Positions 7,531 to 14,680 of a stretch of DNA of 26,363 nucleotides are shown here, piece after piece. Source of the stretch: VBCK01 sp035511515. Lineage in GTDB: Bacteria; Pseudomonadota; Gammaproteobacteria; Burkholderiales; Burkholderiaceae_F. Position 1 is the stretch's first letter. Each line of letters begins with the position of its first letter. Position numbers and translations under genes: made by a program. The stretch is from NCBI GenBank assembly GCA_035511515.1, contig DATKFG010000017.1, forward strand, positions 1-26,363, read 5' to 3'. Below the pieces are notes generated by a model. It searched no databases. It saw only the letters and a list, made by a program, of their open reading frames with translations, and had not been told where the DNA came from.

Positions 7531-9390
7531 TCAGTCGGATTGCGCCAGCAGGCGTCGGACCTTGTCTTGACTTCTGAGGACGGGCGATTCCCGCATGGAC
7601 GCGCGGTAAACCGGGTCTCCGCCTTCACCATGGCGCCTGTAGTACTCCTCGATGACTTCGATGAACGTGTCCACCAGCTGAGGATCAAACTGGTTTGCGC
7701 TCAGCAGCCGCAACTGCTCGACCGCCGCGGGGTGCGACAATGCAGGCCGGTAAGAACGCCTGGCGGTCAGCACTTCGTAAACATCGGCCAGCGCGACCAC
7801 GCGCGCCTCGAGCGGAATAGCCTGCTGGCTCAGCCCCGACGGATAGCCCGCGCCGTCCCACCATTCGTGGTGATTGCCGGCCACCAACGCCGCCAACGGC
7901 GCCTCGGGATGGCTCGACTTCGACAGCATCTGCACCCCGATCTGGGGATGAAGGCGGACGATCTTGCGTTCGGCCGCCGACAGCATCGACGGCTTCAAAA
8001 GGATCTGGTTGCTGATGCCGATCTTACCGATATCGTGCAGACGTCCGGCCATTTCGATCGCCCGCGCACGCGGCCGGGTCCAACCGAGCCGCATCGCCAT
8101 CAGGTAGCAGAAGCGGCCCACGCGGAAGCAGTGCCGGCCGGTCTCGTCCTCGATCAGCGAGGAGGCGACCGCCCAGTTTTCAAGCAGGGCGCGCTCCTCC
8201 TCGGCCAGCGACCGCTTGAAGCTGGTCAGGCGCAGATCGGCCGCTTGCTTGGCCAACAGCACTTCGGCGCGCGCGCTCGGATCCAGATGACCCAGCGCCT
8301 CGTCTTGCAGATGCTCCAACTGCTGGTGCAGCTGACGCGTCTGCATCGTGCTGAAGTGGCGCGTCAACTGGTCGACGAATCCAAGCGCCTCTTGCGGGTT
8401 CCCGGCCTGTTCGTGGGCCCGGATCAACGCGCGCAGGACTTCATCGACGTACCGCCCGACCTGCTCGGCCTTCGGCAGAAGCCCTTCCAGCCGGGAGATG
8501 CCGATATCGAAGTGCCCGGAAAAGGTTTCGCACAGGCCCTGCGACAGTGCGAACAGGATCTCGGTGTGCGGCGTGGTCGGCGGATTGTCCTCGCGCAGCT
8601 GCCGAAGGCGCCGGCGGGCCTCGCCGGTGCGGCCGGCTTCGAGCAGGGCCGCGTTGTAGAAACTCTCGAACTGGTGCCGAGCCATCGGATTGGACTTCAG
8701 AATATGCAGCCGCAACGGCTCGGCGCCGCGTTGGGCGGCCATCAGCGCCTCGGTCAGCTCGCCCCGCACCAGGTGGCAATGCACCAGGTTGGCGAGCGCT
8801 CCCGCCTCGCACTCGCGCGCCTGCGGACTCGCCAGCGTAGCGCTGCTGTCGAGGATCCGCTCGTTGACCTCGATCGCGGCGCCGTAGTAGCCCGCATCCT
8901 GCAGGCAGGTGGCGATGTTGACCATTGCACGCAGCCGGATCTGCACCAGGCCGCGGGAGCGTGCGACTTCATAAGCTTCTTCGAGCAGCGCCAGTGCTCC
9001 GGCGAAGTCGCGCAGAGCCAGGCGCAATCCGCCGTTGATATTGGCGGCCTGTGCCAGCAGCTCGGGCTCGCCGATATGCCGGGCCCAATCCAGCGCGGGC
9101 TGGGCGAAGGCGGCCGCCCGGGCCGGCGACCCGCACTGGAACAGCACGCGGGCCACGTCCAGCAGGGACTCGGCGCGCAGGCCCCGCTGCTCGGCGCTTG
9201 GAAAATCGCGAAGCAGCCGGCCGTAGTGCTCGGCGGCTGCGGCACAAGACCCGTCGGGCAGCTTGACCTTCAGATCGCGTATGCACGTGATCAGTGCGCG
9301 CAAGACAGCGTCGCGCGTCTGCGAATCCGACCGCGCCAGTACCTCCAGGACCTCGACCGTACGGCCGCTTAAAAAATCCGGCATAGACAT
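7531..9390 (-). CDS. TPR-repeat protein with C-terminal HD-GYP domain (c-di-GMP phosphodiesterase type)
   Basis: The protein has 619 residues. Residues about 50-350 are all-helical and built of degenerate TPR-like units (for example NINGGLRLALRDFAGALALLEEAYEVA-type segments). They are followed by a coiled linker (about 350-400) and an HD-GYP domain (about 410-590). Catalytic and metal-binding positions are present: His420, HDIGK (452-456), His481, HH (507-508), GYP (515-517) and Asp536. In ordinary members the last motif reads DVYDALT; here it is DVYEVLT. HD-GYP proteins hydrolyse cyclic di-GMP. There is no receiver, membrane or PAS domain, so the TPR part is presumably the sensor or partner-binding module. 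A second start six bases in (ATG at 9384) is possible. It is divergent from a tiny GG-motif peptide gene. Confidence 0.9.
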   Translation of the reverse strand: MSMPDFLSGRTVEVLEVLARSDSQTRDAVLRALITCIRDLKVKLPDGSCAAAAEHYGRLLRDFPSAEQRGLRAESLLDVARVLFQCGSPARAAAFAQPALDWARHIGEPELLAQAANINGGLRLALRDFAGALALLEEAYEVARSRGLVQIRLRAMVNIATCLQDAGYYGAAIEVNERILDSSATLASPQARECEAGALANLVHCHLVRGELTEALMAAQRGAEPLRLHILKSNPMARHQFESFYNAALLEAGRTGEARRRLRQLREDNPPTTPHTEILFALSQGLCETFSGHFDIGISRLEGLLPKAEQVGRYVDEVLRALIRAHEQAGNPQEALGFVDQLTRHFSTMQTRQLHQQLEHLQDEALGHLDPSARAEVLLAKQAADLRLTSFKRSLAEEERALLENWAVASSLIEDETGRHCFRVGRFCYLMAMRLGWTRPRARAIEMAGRLHDIGKIGISNQILLKPSMLSAAERKIVRLHPQIGVQMLSKSSHPEAPLAALVAGNHHEWWDGAGYPSGLSQQAIPLEARVVALADVYEVLTARRSYRPALSHPAAVEQLRLLSANQFDPQLVDTFIEVIEEYYRRHGEGGDPVYRASMRESPVLRSQDKVRRLLAQSD

Positions 9391-9435
9391 ATACGATCCA
9401 GTGCGTCGGGTGAAGCTGCGCGGCCGTCATCCGAC

Positions 9436-9449
9436 GCGCGCATGCGCGC
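9436..9449. repeat. 14-bp perfect GC-rich palindrome in divergent intergenic region
   Basis: GCGCGCATGCGCGC lies between the HD-GYP gene and the small peptide gene, within 45 bases of the peptide start. A 7-bp inverted repeat, GCGTCGG (9403-9409) with CCGACGC (9431-9437), overlaps its left edge. It could be a regulator site for the divergent pair. In GC-rich DNA alternating GC palindromes also arise by chance, so confidence in function is low. Confidence 0.35.
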
Positions 9450-9493
9450 CCGTTTCACGCGCCGGAGTCGTCTTCCCAAGGGAGCAAATGGTC

Positions 9494-9646
9494 ATGGATA
9501 AAATCACGCGGATCATCGAAAACGAAGAAACGCGGTCTACCGAGCAGCAGTCGGATCTTTCGTCGGATGCAGCTGACCAGATCACGCCGTTGACACCAGA
9601 GTGCTTCCGACTGGTCGGTGGCGGCGCAGGCGTCATCCTTCTTTAA
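9494..9646 (+). CDS. 50-residue peptide with C-terminal double-glycine-type motif
   Basis: The start at the ATG at 9494 is placed by a Shine-Dalgarno AAGGGAG (9478-9484) at normal spacing; an ATG at 9488 is too close to it. The peptide has a polar, acidic N-terminal part (residues 1-30) and then LTPECFRLVGGG (33-44), resembling the leader end of double-glycine peptides: Leu at -12, Thr at -11, Phe at -7 and Val at -4 if cut after Gly44. The tail is AGVILL. I recognise no named family. No C39 protease-transporter gene is in the window. The gene is followed by a hairpin at 9661-9686 and is divergent from the TPR/HD-GYP gene. That it is a gene is likely from its start signal; that it is processed and exported is a hypothesis. 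Confidence 0.6.
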   Translation: MDKITRIIENEETRSTEQQSDLSSDAADQITPLTPECFRLVGGGAGVILL

Positions 9647-9660
9647 CCGTTTTGCGTCGT

Positions 9661-9686
9661 TCGGGCGGTGCGGGCAGGCCGCCCGA
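9661..9686 (+). terminator. Hairpin after the small peptide gene, possible terminator
   Basis: TCGGGCGG (9661-9668) pairs perfectly with CCGCCCGA (9679-9686) across a 10-base loop, 14 bases after the peptide stop codon. Only two T residues follow, so it is not a canonical intrinsic terminator; it may still end or protect a short transcript. The rest of 9687-9879 shows no gene I can support. Confidence 0.45.
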
Positions 9687-9879
9687 TTCGCAGCCAGCAG
9701 ACTGCCCGAATTCATCCGCCATGCACTTCACGTTGTCGCGGTACGCGGCGTTCGGCCCACTCACACGTCAAGGTAGCGGGTGGCAATGACGTGGTGTGTG
9801 CCCCCGTTTTCCGTCCACATCGCCCACAGGGGAGTTACCTTGGCCCGGCCGCTTGCGAGTGCAAGCGTCGCTTGACGGA

Positions 9880-10881
9880 TCAGGCCGGGCTGCTCGGTTC
9901 CGGTTGACCGATGTGTCTGTCAATGTGGCCGGCCTCACGCGCCTGCAGGTCCGCGTGGTACGAGCTGCGCACCAGCGGAGCGCAGGCCGCGTGCGCGAAC
10001 CCCAGCGCGCGCGCCTCCTGCTCGAACATCCGGAAGGTCTCGGGAGGCACATAGCGCTGCACCCGCAGATGGCTCGCGCTGGGGGCCAGGTACTGTCCGA
10101 TCGTCAGCATCTCGACGCCGGCTTCACGCAGATCGCGCATCACCTGCACGATCTCCGGGTCGGTCTCGCCCAGCCCGACCATCAGCCCGCTCTTGGTCGG
10201 CACCGCGGGCACGCGCTCGCGGAATTCGCGCAGCAGCTTGAGCGAATGCGCGTAGTCGGCGCCCGGCCGCGCACTGCGGTACAGCCGCGGCACCGTTTCC
10301 AGGTTGTGGTTCATCACGTCCGGCGGCGTGGCCTGCAGGATCGGCAGCGCCCGGTCCAGCCGTCCGCGGAAATCCGGCACCAGCACCTCGATCCGGGTCG
10401 CGGGCGAGGTCTGGCGAATGGCACGGATGCAATCTGCGAAATGCGCCGCGCCGCCGTCGCGCAGGTCGTCGCGGTCGACCGACGTGATCACGACGTACTG
10501 CAGCGCCAGCCGCGCCACCGATTGGGCCAGGTGCGCGGGCTCGTCCGCATCGAGCGGGTCCGGGCGGCCGAATCCGACGTCGCAAAACGGGCAGCGCCGG
10601 GTGCAGCGGTCGCCCATGATCATGAACGTCGCCGTGCCGTGGCCGAAACACTCGCCGATGTTCGGGCAGCTGGCTTCTTCGCACACGGTGTGCAGGCGCT
10701 GCTCGCGCAGCAATGCCTTGATCTCGTAGAAGCGTGTGTTGGTAGACCCCGCGCGCACCCGGATCCAGTCCGGCTTGGGCAGCGGCGGCGCGCTGGCCTC
10801 GGGCCGGATCGGAATCAGCCGGGTTTTGCCGGCGCCCTTGATCTTTTCGGCGGTCTTGATCGATTGCGCTTGTTCGCTCAC
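9880..10881 (-). CDS. lipA: Lipoyl synthase (radical SAM)
   Basis: The protein has 333 residues from a GTG at 10881. It inserts two sulfurs into octanoyl groups on lipoyl domains (E2 and H proteins) to make lipoate. Both iron-sulfur cluster motifs are present: the auxiliary cluster ligands Cys67, Cys72 and Cys78 (CEEASCPNIGEC), and the radical-SAM CxxxCxxC Cys93, Cys97 and Cys100 (CTRRCPFC). The C-terminal RSSYHAD carries the serine ligand typical of the auxiliary cluster. The GTG overlaps the lipB stop as GTGA, so the two are translationally coupled. The frame stays open about 37 codons upstream, but that stretch lies inside lipB and is not expected to be translated. The N-terminal 40 residues are variable, as is normal. 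Confidence 0.96.
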   Translation of the reverse strand: MSEQAQSIKTAEKIKGAGKTRLIPIRPEASAPPLPKPDWIRVRAGSTNTRFYEIKALLREQRLHTVCEEASCPNIGECFGHGTATFMIMGDRCTRRCPFCDVGFGRPDPLDADEPAHLAQSVARLALQYVVITSVDRDDLRDGGAAHFADCIRAIRQTSPATRIEVLVPDFRGRLDRALPILQATPPDVMNHNLETVPRLYRSARPGADYAHSLKLLREFRERVPAVPTKSGLMVGLGETDPEIVQVMRDLREAGVEMLTIGQYLAPSASHLRVQRYVPPETFRMFEQEARALGFAHAACAPLVRSSYHADLQAREAGHIDRHIGQPEPSSPA

Positions 10882-11531
10882 GGCAGCAGGTGGGCCGCCA
10901 GCCGGTCGGAAAGCCGGCCGGCCGCCTCGGTCCAGGGAAGATCCACGCCCAGTGTAGCCAAGTCGACGGTGGCCAGCCCCGGGTAACCGCACGGGTCGAT
11001 GCCGGAAAAAGGAACCAGGTCCATGGCGCAGTTCAGCGCCACGCCGTGGTAGCTGCAGCCGTTGCGGATCCGAAGCCCCAGCGCGGCGATCTTGGCCAGC
11101 CCGTCGAACGGCCCTGAACGGGCGCCCTCGGCGTACGGCACGTAGATGCCGGGGGCCCCGCGCACGCGGCGCCCGACCACGCCGAGCGGTTCGAGCGTCT
11201 GGATCACCGCCTGCTCGATCCGGAATACGAGTTCGCGCACCGTGATCCCCAGCCGGCGCAGGTCGATCAGCGTGTAAACGATCGCCTGCCCAGGCCCGTG
11301 GTAGGTGACCTGGCCGCCGCGATCGGTCGCCACGACCGGCGTCGCTGCCGGGGCGAGCAGGTGTTCGCGGCGGCCGGCCAGGCCCAGCGTGTAGACGGGC
11401 TCGTGCTCGACCAGCCAGAGCTCATCGGCGGTTTCGGCACCGCGTTGCAAGGTGAATTCGCGCATAGCGTGCCAGGTTTGCACGTAGGGCGCGCGGCCCA
11501 GCAGACGTTGGATCGGTTCGGTCTGGATCAT
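10878..11531 (-). CDS. lipB: Octanoyl-[ACP]:protein N-octanoyltransferase
   Basis: The 217-residue protein transfers octanoyl from acyl carrier protein to lipoyl domains, the step before LipA. Family motifs are clear: RGGQVTYHGPGQ (71-82), the catalytic Lys147 in KIAALGLRIRNG, the YHGVALN segment and the acyl-accepting Cys181 in GIDPCGYPG. Its length matches the family (about 210-220). The stop overlaps the lipA GTG. The start at 11531 is an ATG without an obvious Shine-Dalgarno. The genes usually found just upstream in related bacteria (DUF493 and D-amino-acid transaminase) are present on the same strand but about 4 kb away. Confidence 0.96.
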   Translation of the reverse strand: MIQTEPIQRLLGRAPYVQTWHAMREFTLQRGAETADELWLVEHEPVYTLGLAGRREHLLAPAATPVVATDRGGQVTYHGPGQAIVYTLIDLRRLGITVRELVFRIEQAVIQTLEPLGVVGRRVRGAPGIYVPYAEGARSGPFDGLAKIAALGLRIRNGCSYHGVALNCAMDLVPFSGIDPCGYPGLATVDLATLGVDLPWTEAAGRLSDRLAAHLLP

Positions 11532-11627
11532 CGCAGCACGGGCGCTGCCTGCGCGCCGGTGCCCATCTTATTGGAGACCGCCGCTGGCAGTAGCGCGAGC
11601 CGGATCCGGCCGGGCTATCTTCTGCCG

Positions 11628-12236
11628 ATGAAGTCCGACCATCGGCGCCGCCTGCTGCTGTGCTCGGCCGCTGCGGCACTGGCCACGACCTGGGTGCCGT
11701 TGCATGCCGCGGTGGGCGATCGGCCGGTCCGCCGCCGCTTGCTGCAGTGGCCGCGGGAGCTGTGGATCACCCGGCCCGAGGCGCAGGAATCGGTGCGCGT
11801 CACCTACTGGGCCGATGGCGCCTTGCAGCCGGACGGCTACCGCTCGATCAACCGGATCTATCGCGACCTGCAAGCCGGGGTCGAGCGGCCGATCGCGCTG
11901 GGGCTGCTGGATCTGAATTGCGTGATGGCGTGCGTGGTCGCGCAGCACTGGTCGGCGCGCCCGATGGTGCTGCTGTCGGGCTTCCGGACCGCGCAGACCA
12001 ATCGGCGGGTCGGCGGCGTCGAGCCGAGCGTTCATTTCGACGGGCGGGCCGACGACTACATCTACGCGGGTCTGTCGTTCCAGGACAACCTGCGGCTGGC
12101 CCGCCTGTTGCAGATCGGCGGCTTGGGCATTTACCCCGATCGCGGCTCGTTGCATAAGGACCTGGGCCGCTCGCGCATCTGGGTCGAGTATGGGCGCACC
12201 GGATCGGGACGCCCGACCGATGGCGCCCGCCGTTGA
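11628..12236 (+). CDS. MepK/YcbK-like (DUF882, peptidase M15 fold) exported peptidase
   Basis: The protein has 202 residues. The N-terminus HRRRLLLCSAAAALATTWV resembles a twin-arginine signal, as in E. coli YcbK. The mature part carries the family motifs: LSGFRT (116-121), then SVHFDGRADD with the zinc ligands His136 and Asp143 (His+7), and GGLGIYP...SLHKD with His176 as third ligand. E. coli MepK cuts 3-3 and 4-3 peptidoglycan cross-links in the periplasm. With all zinc ligands present this protein is probably an active murein endopeptidase, though the exact bond cleaved is not shown. It is divergent from lipB (96 bases) and starts a rightward run containing secretion-type ATPases, suggesting a role in opening the cell wall for an assembled structure (inference). 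Confidence 0.85.
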   Translation: MKSDHRRRLLLCSAAAALATTWVPLHAAVGDRPVRRRLLQWPRELWITRPEAQESVRVTYWADGALQPDGYRSINRIYRDLQAGVERPIALGLLDLNCVMACVVAQHWSARPMVLLSGFRTAQTNRRVGGVEPSVHFDGRADDYIYAGLSFQDNLRLARLLQIGGLGIYPDRGSLHKDLGRSRIWVEYGRTGSGRPTDGARR

Positions 12237-12253
12237 CGGGGAAGGCCGTACGG

Positions 12254-12517
12254 ATGCGACTGACGCGCCTGACGTTCTTCACGCTCTTGATTGCCGTGGC
12301 CGCCAGCGTGCTGCAGTCGTTTCCCAGCGCCCCTTCGGACCGGGCCGCGGTCGTGTGCCGGCCGGTGCTGTTTCTGACCACGGTTGCGGCCGAAGTGTCC
12401 TCATCGATGAACGACTCCGGCCGAATCGGGCCGACCCGGCAGCCCTGGCATGACAACGCCCATCGGGCCTGCCTGCGCATCGCCGAGCGCGTTTTCGTCG
12501 CGGCCGCCGAATCCTGA
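12254..12517 (+). CDS. Small predicted secreted protein, unknown function
   Basis: The ORF encodes 87 residues from the ATG at 12254, 17 bases after the preceding stop. The first 22 residues (MRLTRLTFFTLLIAVAASVL) look like a signal peptide or a single membrane helix. The remainder has two cysteines, at about residues 36 and 73, and no family I recognise. Third codon positions are strongly G/C, as in real genes here, and the spacing suggests an operon with the MepK-like gene. Its 3' end overlaps the longest possible version of the next gene by 68 bases, so either this ORF or that extended start is not used. Confidence 0.5.
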   Translation: MRLTRLTFFTLLIAVAASVLQSFPSAPSDRAAVVCRPVLFLTTVAAEVSSSMNDSGRIGPTRQPWHDNAHRACLRIAERVFVAAAES

Positions 12518-13418
12518 ACGCCCGTTGGCTCCAACGGCGACGGCACCCATCGTCGAGCGGGACGAGCCGCTGCCAGCGCTTGATCAGATCGGATACGAAG
12601 CGGCGGACCTCGAGGCGATCCGCCACGCGATCCACGCGCCCGACGGACTGGTGCTGATCGTCGGGCCAGCCGGGTCCGGCCGCAGCACCGCCCTGTACTC
12701 GATGCTCGGGGAGCTCGATCCGTTGCGGCGAAGGGTCCGGACGATCGAGTCGAGCTCTCTGCGGCCGGTTCCCGCATGGCGGCAGGTGCAGGTGCCCGAT
12801 GCCGGCAGCGAGCGCGGCGGGCGCCGCTGGGAGCGCACGTTCGCCCGGGTCCTGCGCGGCAGGGCCGGGGCGATCCTGGTGGAAAAAATCGCAACGGCCG
12901 GCGTGGCACAGCTTGCAATACAGGCTGCCCAGGCCGGCCAGCTCGTGCTGTCGACGATGTCGCTGGGCCGGGCCAGCAGCGTCTTCGCGGAACTGCGGCG
13001 GCTGCGGGTGACGGCCTCCCAGGCCATCGACGGTTTGTCGCTGGTGATCGGCCAGCGGCTGGTCGGCCGACTGTGCCCCGCCTGCTCCATAGCGGACGAT
13101 CGCGAGGCGGTGCGCCGTGCCCTGGCGCCGGCGACCAACACCTGGCTCGCCGGTCGCGCGGTGCATCCTCGCCGCGCAGCGCCGTCCGGTTGCGCCGCTT
13201 GCGGGCATTGCGGGTATCAGGGCCGCGTGCTCGCCTACGAGTTGGTCGAAATCGACAACCGGGCACGCAGCCTGATCGCATCGGGTATCGATCCGGTCGA
13301 GCTGGAGCGGGCGCTTCTGGCCGAGGGCGGCTCGATCTGGGACCGCGGCCTGAAACGGGTAGCGGACGGAATGACCTCGCTCGAGGCGCTACTGGCGGCG
13401 GTCAGGCAGCCGCGCTAG
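12450..13418 (+). CDS. Degenerate GspE/PilB-like ATPase domain protein
   Basis: Up to 322 residues correspond to only the C-terminal half of a type II secretion or type IV pilus ATPase (family about 560 residues). The Walker A position reads GPAGSGRST (72-80), with Arg78 in place of the invariant Lys. The Walker B/Glu segment is VEKIATAG where active enzymes have GEIRD-x-ETA, and the His box is STMSLG instead of STLHTN. The surrounding framework (AIQAAQAGQLVLST) and the zinc-binding cysteines are kept: C209-x2-C212, then C248, C251 and C254 followed by GYQGR. It is therefore probably not an ATPase but may be a structural partner. The start could be ATG 12450 or TTG 12525; the latter avoids overlapping the small secreted protein. 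Confidence 0.75.
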   Translation: MTTPIGPACASPSAFSSRPPNPERPLAPTATAPIVERDEPLPALDQIGYEAADLEAIRHAIHAPDGLVLIVGPAGSGRSTALYSMLGELDPLRRRVRTIESSSLRPVPAWRQVQVPDAGSERGGRRWERTFARVLRGRAGAILVEKIATAGVAQLAIQAAQAGQLVLSTMSLGRASSVFAELRRLRVTASQAIDGLSLVIGQRLVGRLCPACSIADDREAVRRALAPATNTWLAGRAVHPRRAAPSGCAACGHCGYQGRVLAYELVEIDNRARSLIASGIDPVELERALLAEGGSIWDRGLKRVADGMTSLEALLAAVRQPR

Positions 13419-13424
13419 ACCGTT

Positions 13425-13442
13425 AGGGCGAGGATTCGCCCT
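13425..13442. repeat. 7-bp stem hairpin between the two secretion-type ATPase genes
   Basis: AGGGCGA (13425-13431) and TCGCCCT (13436-13442) form a perfect stem with loop GGAT, seven bases after the GspE-like stop. No T-run follows. It could attenuate transcription or stabilise mRNA ends. The rest of 13443-13548 shows no gene I can support. Confidence 0.45.
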
Positions 13443-13548
13443 CCATATGGGGCCGGGACGAACCCCTGCAGCGCGCCAGGGTAGCCCGGGCAGCCCTATC
13501 CGGCTTACGATCCGCAAAGGCAATAGCCAAGTGTCCCAAGGGTACCGG

Positions 13549-14673
13549 ATGCGCCTGTTTGACCTGCTGATCCACGTGGCCGAAGAACGCGATTTCGCGG
13601 TCAGTGACATTCACATCGATTGCGGCGTGCCGCCGGCGCTGCGGCTGCCGGACGGGCTGCGCAGCGTGCGCGGGTACGAAACCGGCGTCAAGCCCTCCGA
13701 CATCGAGGACCTTCTGCGCGACCTGGGCCTGGATGCGCAGGACATCCTGGCGCGGGTCGCTGCCGGGGGTGGACAGACGCGGCTGTCGGTGACATCGATC
13801 CAGGGGGTCGCGTTCCGGCTCGCGATGACCCGCTTCGGCGGGCTGACCGCCAGCGGTCGCGGCGGGCTGTTCAGCCTGGCGCTGCGCCGCCTGCGGCCCA
13901 CGGCGCCCGGCTTTGGCGAACTGGGCCTGCCCGCGGAGCTCGGTGAGCTCACGTTGTTGAAGCGCGGCCTGGTGCTGATCACGGGCGAAACCGGGGCTGG
14001 CAAATCGACGACCCTGGCGGCCTTGATCGAGCACCTGAACAGCCACACGAATCTGAGAATCGTCACGATCGAGGAGCCGGTCGAGTACCGGTTCGAATCG
14101 CGCCGCTGCCTGATCCAGCAGCGCGAAGTCGGGTCCGACGTACCCACGTTCGAGCTGGCGGTCGAGCACACGCTGCAGCAGGACCCGGACGTGATCGTAA
14201 TCGGCGAGATCCGCAACCTGGCAACGCTACAGGCCGCGTTTCGCGCGGCCAGCTCGGGTCACCTCGTGTACGCCACGCTGCACACCAGCTCGGCCGCCAA
14301 GACACTGCAACGGATTCAGGACCTGTATCCGATCGAGTTCCGGCACCAGGCGCTCAGCGATACGGCCGCGTTCCTGGCAGCCGTGATCAGCCAGACGCTG
14401 CTGCCGAGCCACGATGGCAAGCGGCGTCACCTGGCCCACGAGATCATGACCGTCACGCCGAAGCTGCGCACGATGATCCGGGATGCCAAGTGGCTGCAGA
14501 TTCGCGGCGAAATCGACCGGCGGGCGCCGCTGTCGCACCTGCTGAACCATTCGCTGGCCGCGCTGGTCGCCGCCGGCCAGGTCGACCAGGACGTCGCGCG
14601 CGCCAACTCCGAGGACCCGGCCGACCTCGAATCGCGCATCGCCGACCTGACCACCGCCGAGGAGCGACGGTGA
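13549..14673 (+). CDS. PilT/PilU-like type IV pilus retraction-type ATPase
   Basis: The 374-residue protein starts at the ATG at 13549, six bases after AAGGG (13538-13542). The N-terminal domain has the PilT-type SDIHI...GVPPALR segment (19-32). The ATPase core is intact: Walker A GETGAGKST (146-154), Asp box IEEPVEY (174-180), Walker B IVIGEIRN (216-223, Glu220) and His box TLHTSS (His245). Family members usually read GEIRD; here it is GEIRN. The C-terminal AIRNLIRE hallmark of PilT is not conserved (KLRTMIRD-like instead). PilT hexamers pull type IV pili back by ATP hydrolysis. No pilin or assembly gene is in the window, so this looks like an accessory paralogue, perhaps working with the degenerate GspE-like protein just upstream. 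It converges with the cyanase gene, seven bases away. Confidence 0.88.
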   Translation: MRLFDLLIHVAEERDFAVSDIHIDCGVPPALRLPDGLRSVRGYETGVKPSDIEDLLRDLGLDAQDILARVAAGGGQTRLSVTSIQGVAFRLAMTRFGGLTASGRGGLFSLALRRLRPTAPGFGELGLPAELGELTLLKRGLVLITGETGAGKSTTLAALIEHLNSHTNLRIVTIEEPVEYRFESRRCLIQQREVGSDVPTFELAVEHTLQQDPDVIVIGEIRNLATLQAAFRAASSGHLVYATLHTSSAAKTLQRIQDLYPIEFRHQALSDTAAFLAAVISQTLLPSHDGKRRHLAHEIMTVTPKLRTMIRDAKWLQIRGEIDRRAPLSHLLNHSLAALVAAGQVDQDVARANSEDPADLESRIADLTTAEERR

Positions 14674-14680
14674 CCTGCTT

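Noticed and set aside
9719..9787. A 22-codon ORF in the gap before lipA
   Set aside because: It has no Shine-Dalgarno or recognisable features, and is too short to support.
10882..10992. Upstream in-frame extension of lipA
   Set aside because: It lies inside lipB; the GTG at 10881 overlapping the lipB stop gives the expected length and coupling.
11298..11627. Upstream in-frame extension of the MepK-like gene into lipB
   Set aside because: It is antisense to lipB and precedes a clear signal peptide that begins at the ATG at 11628.
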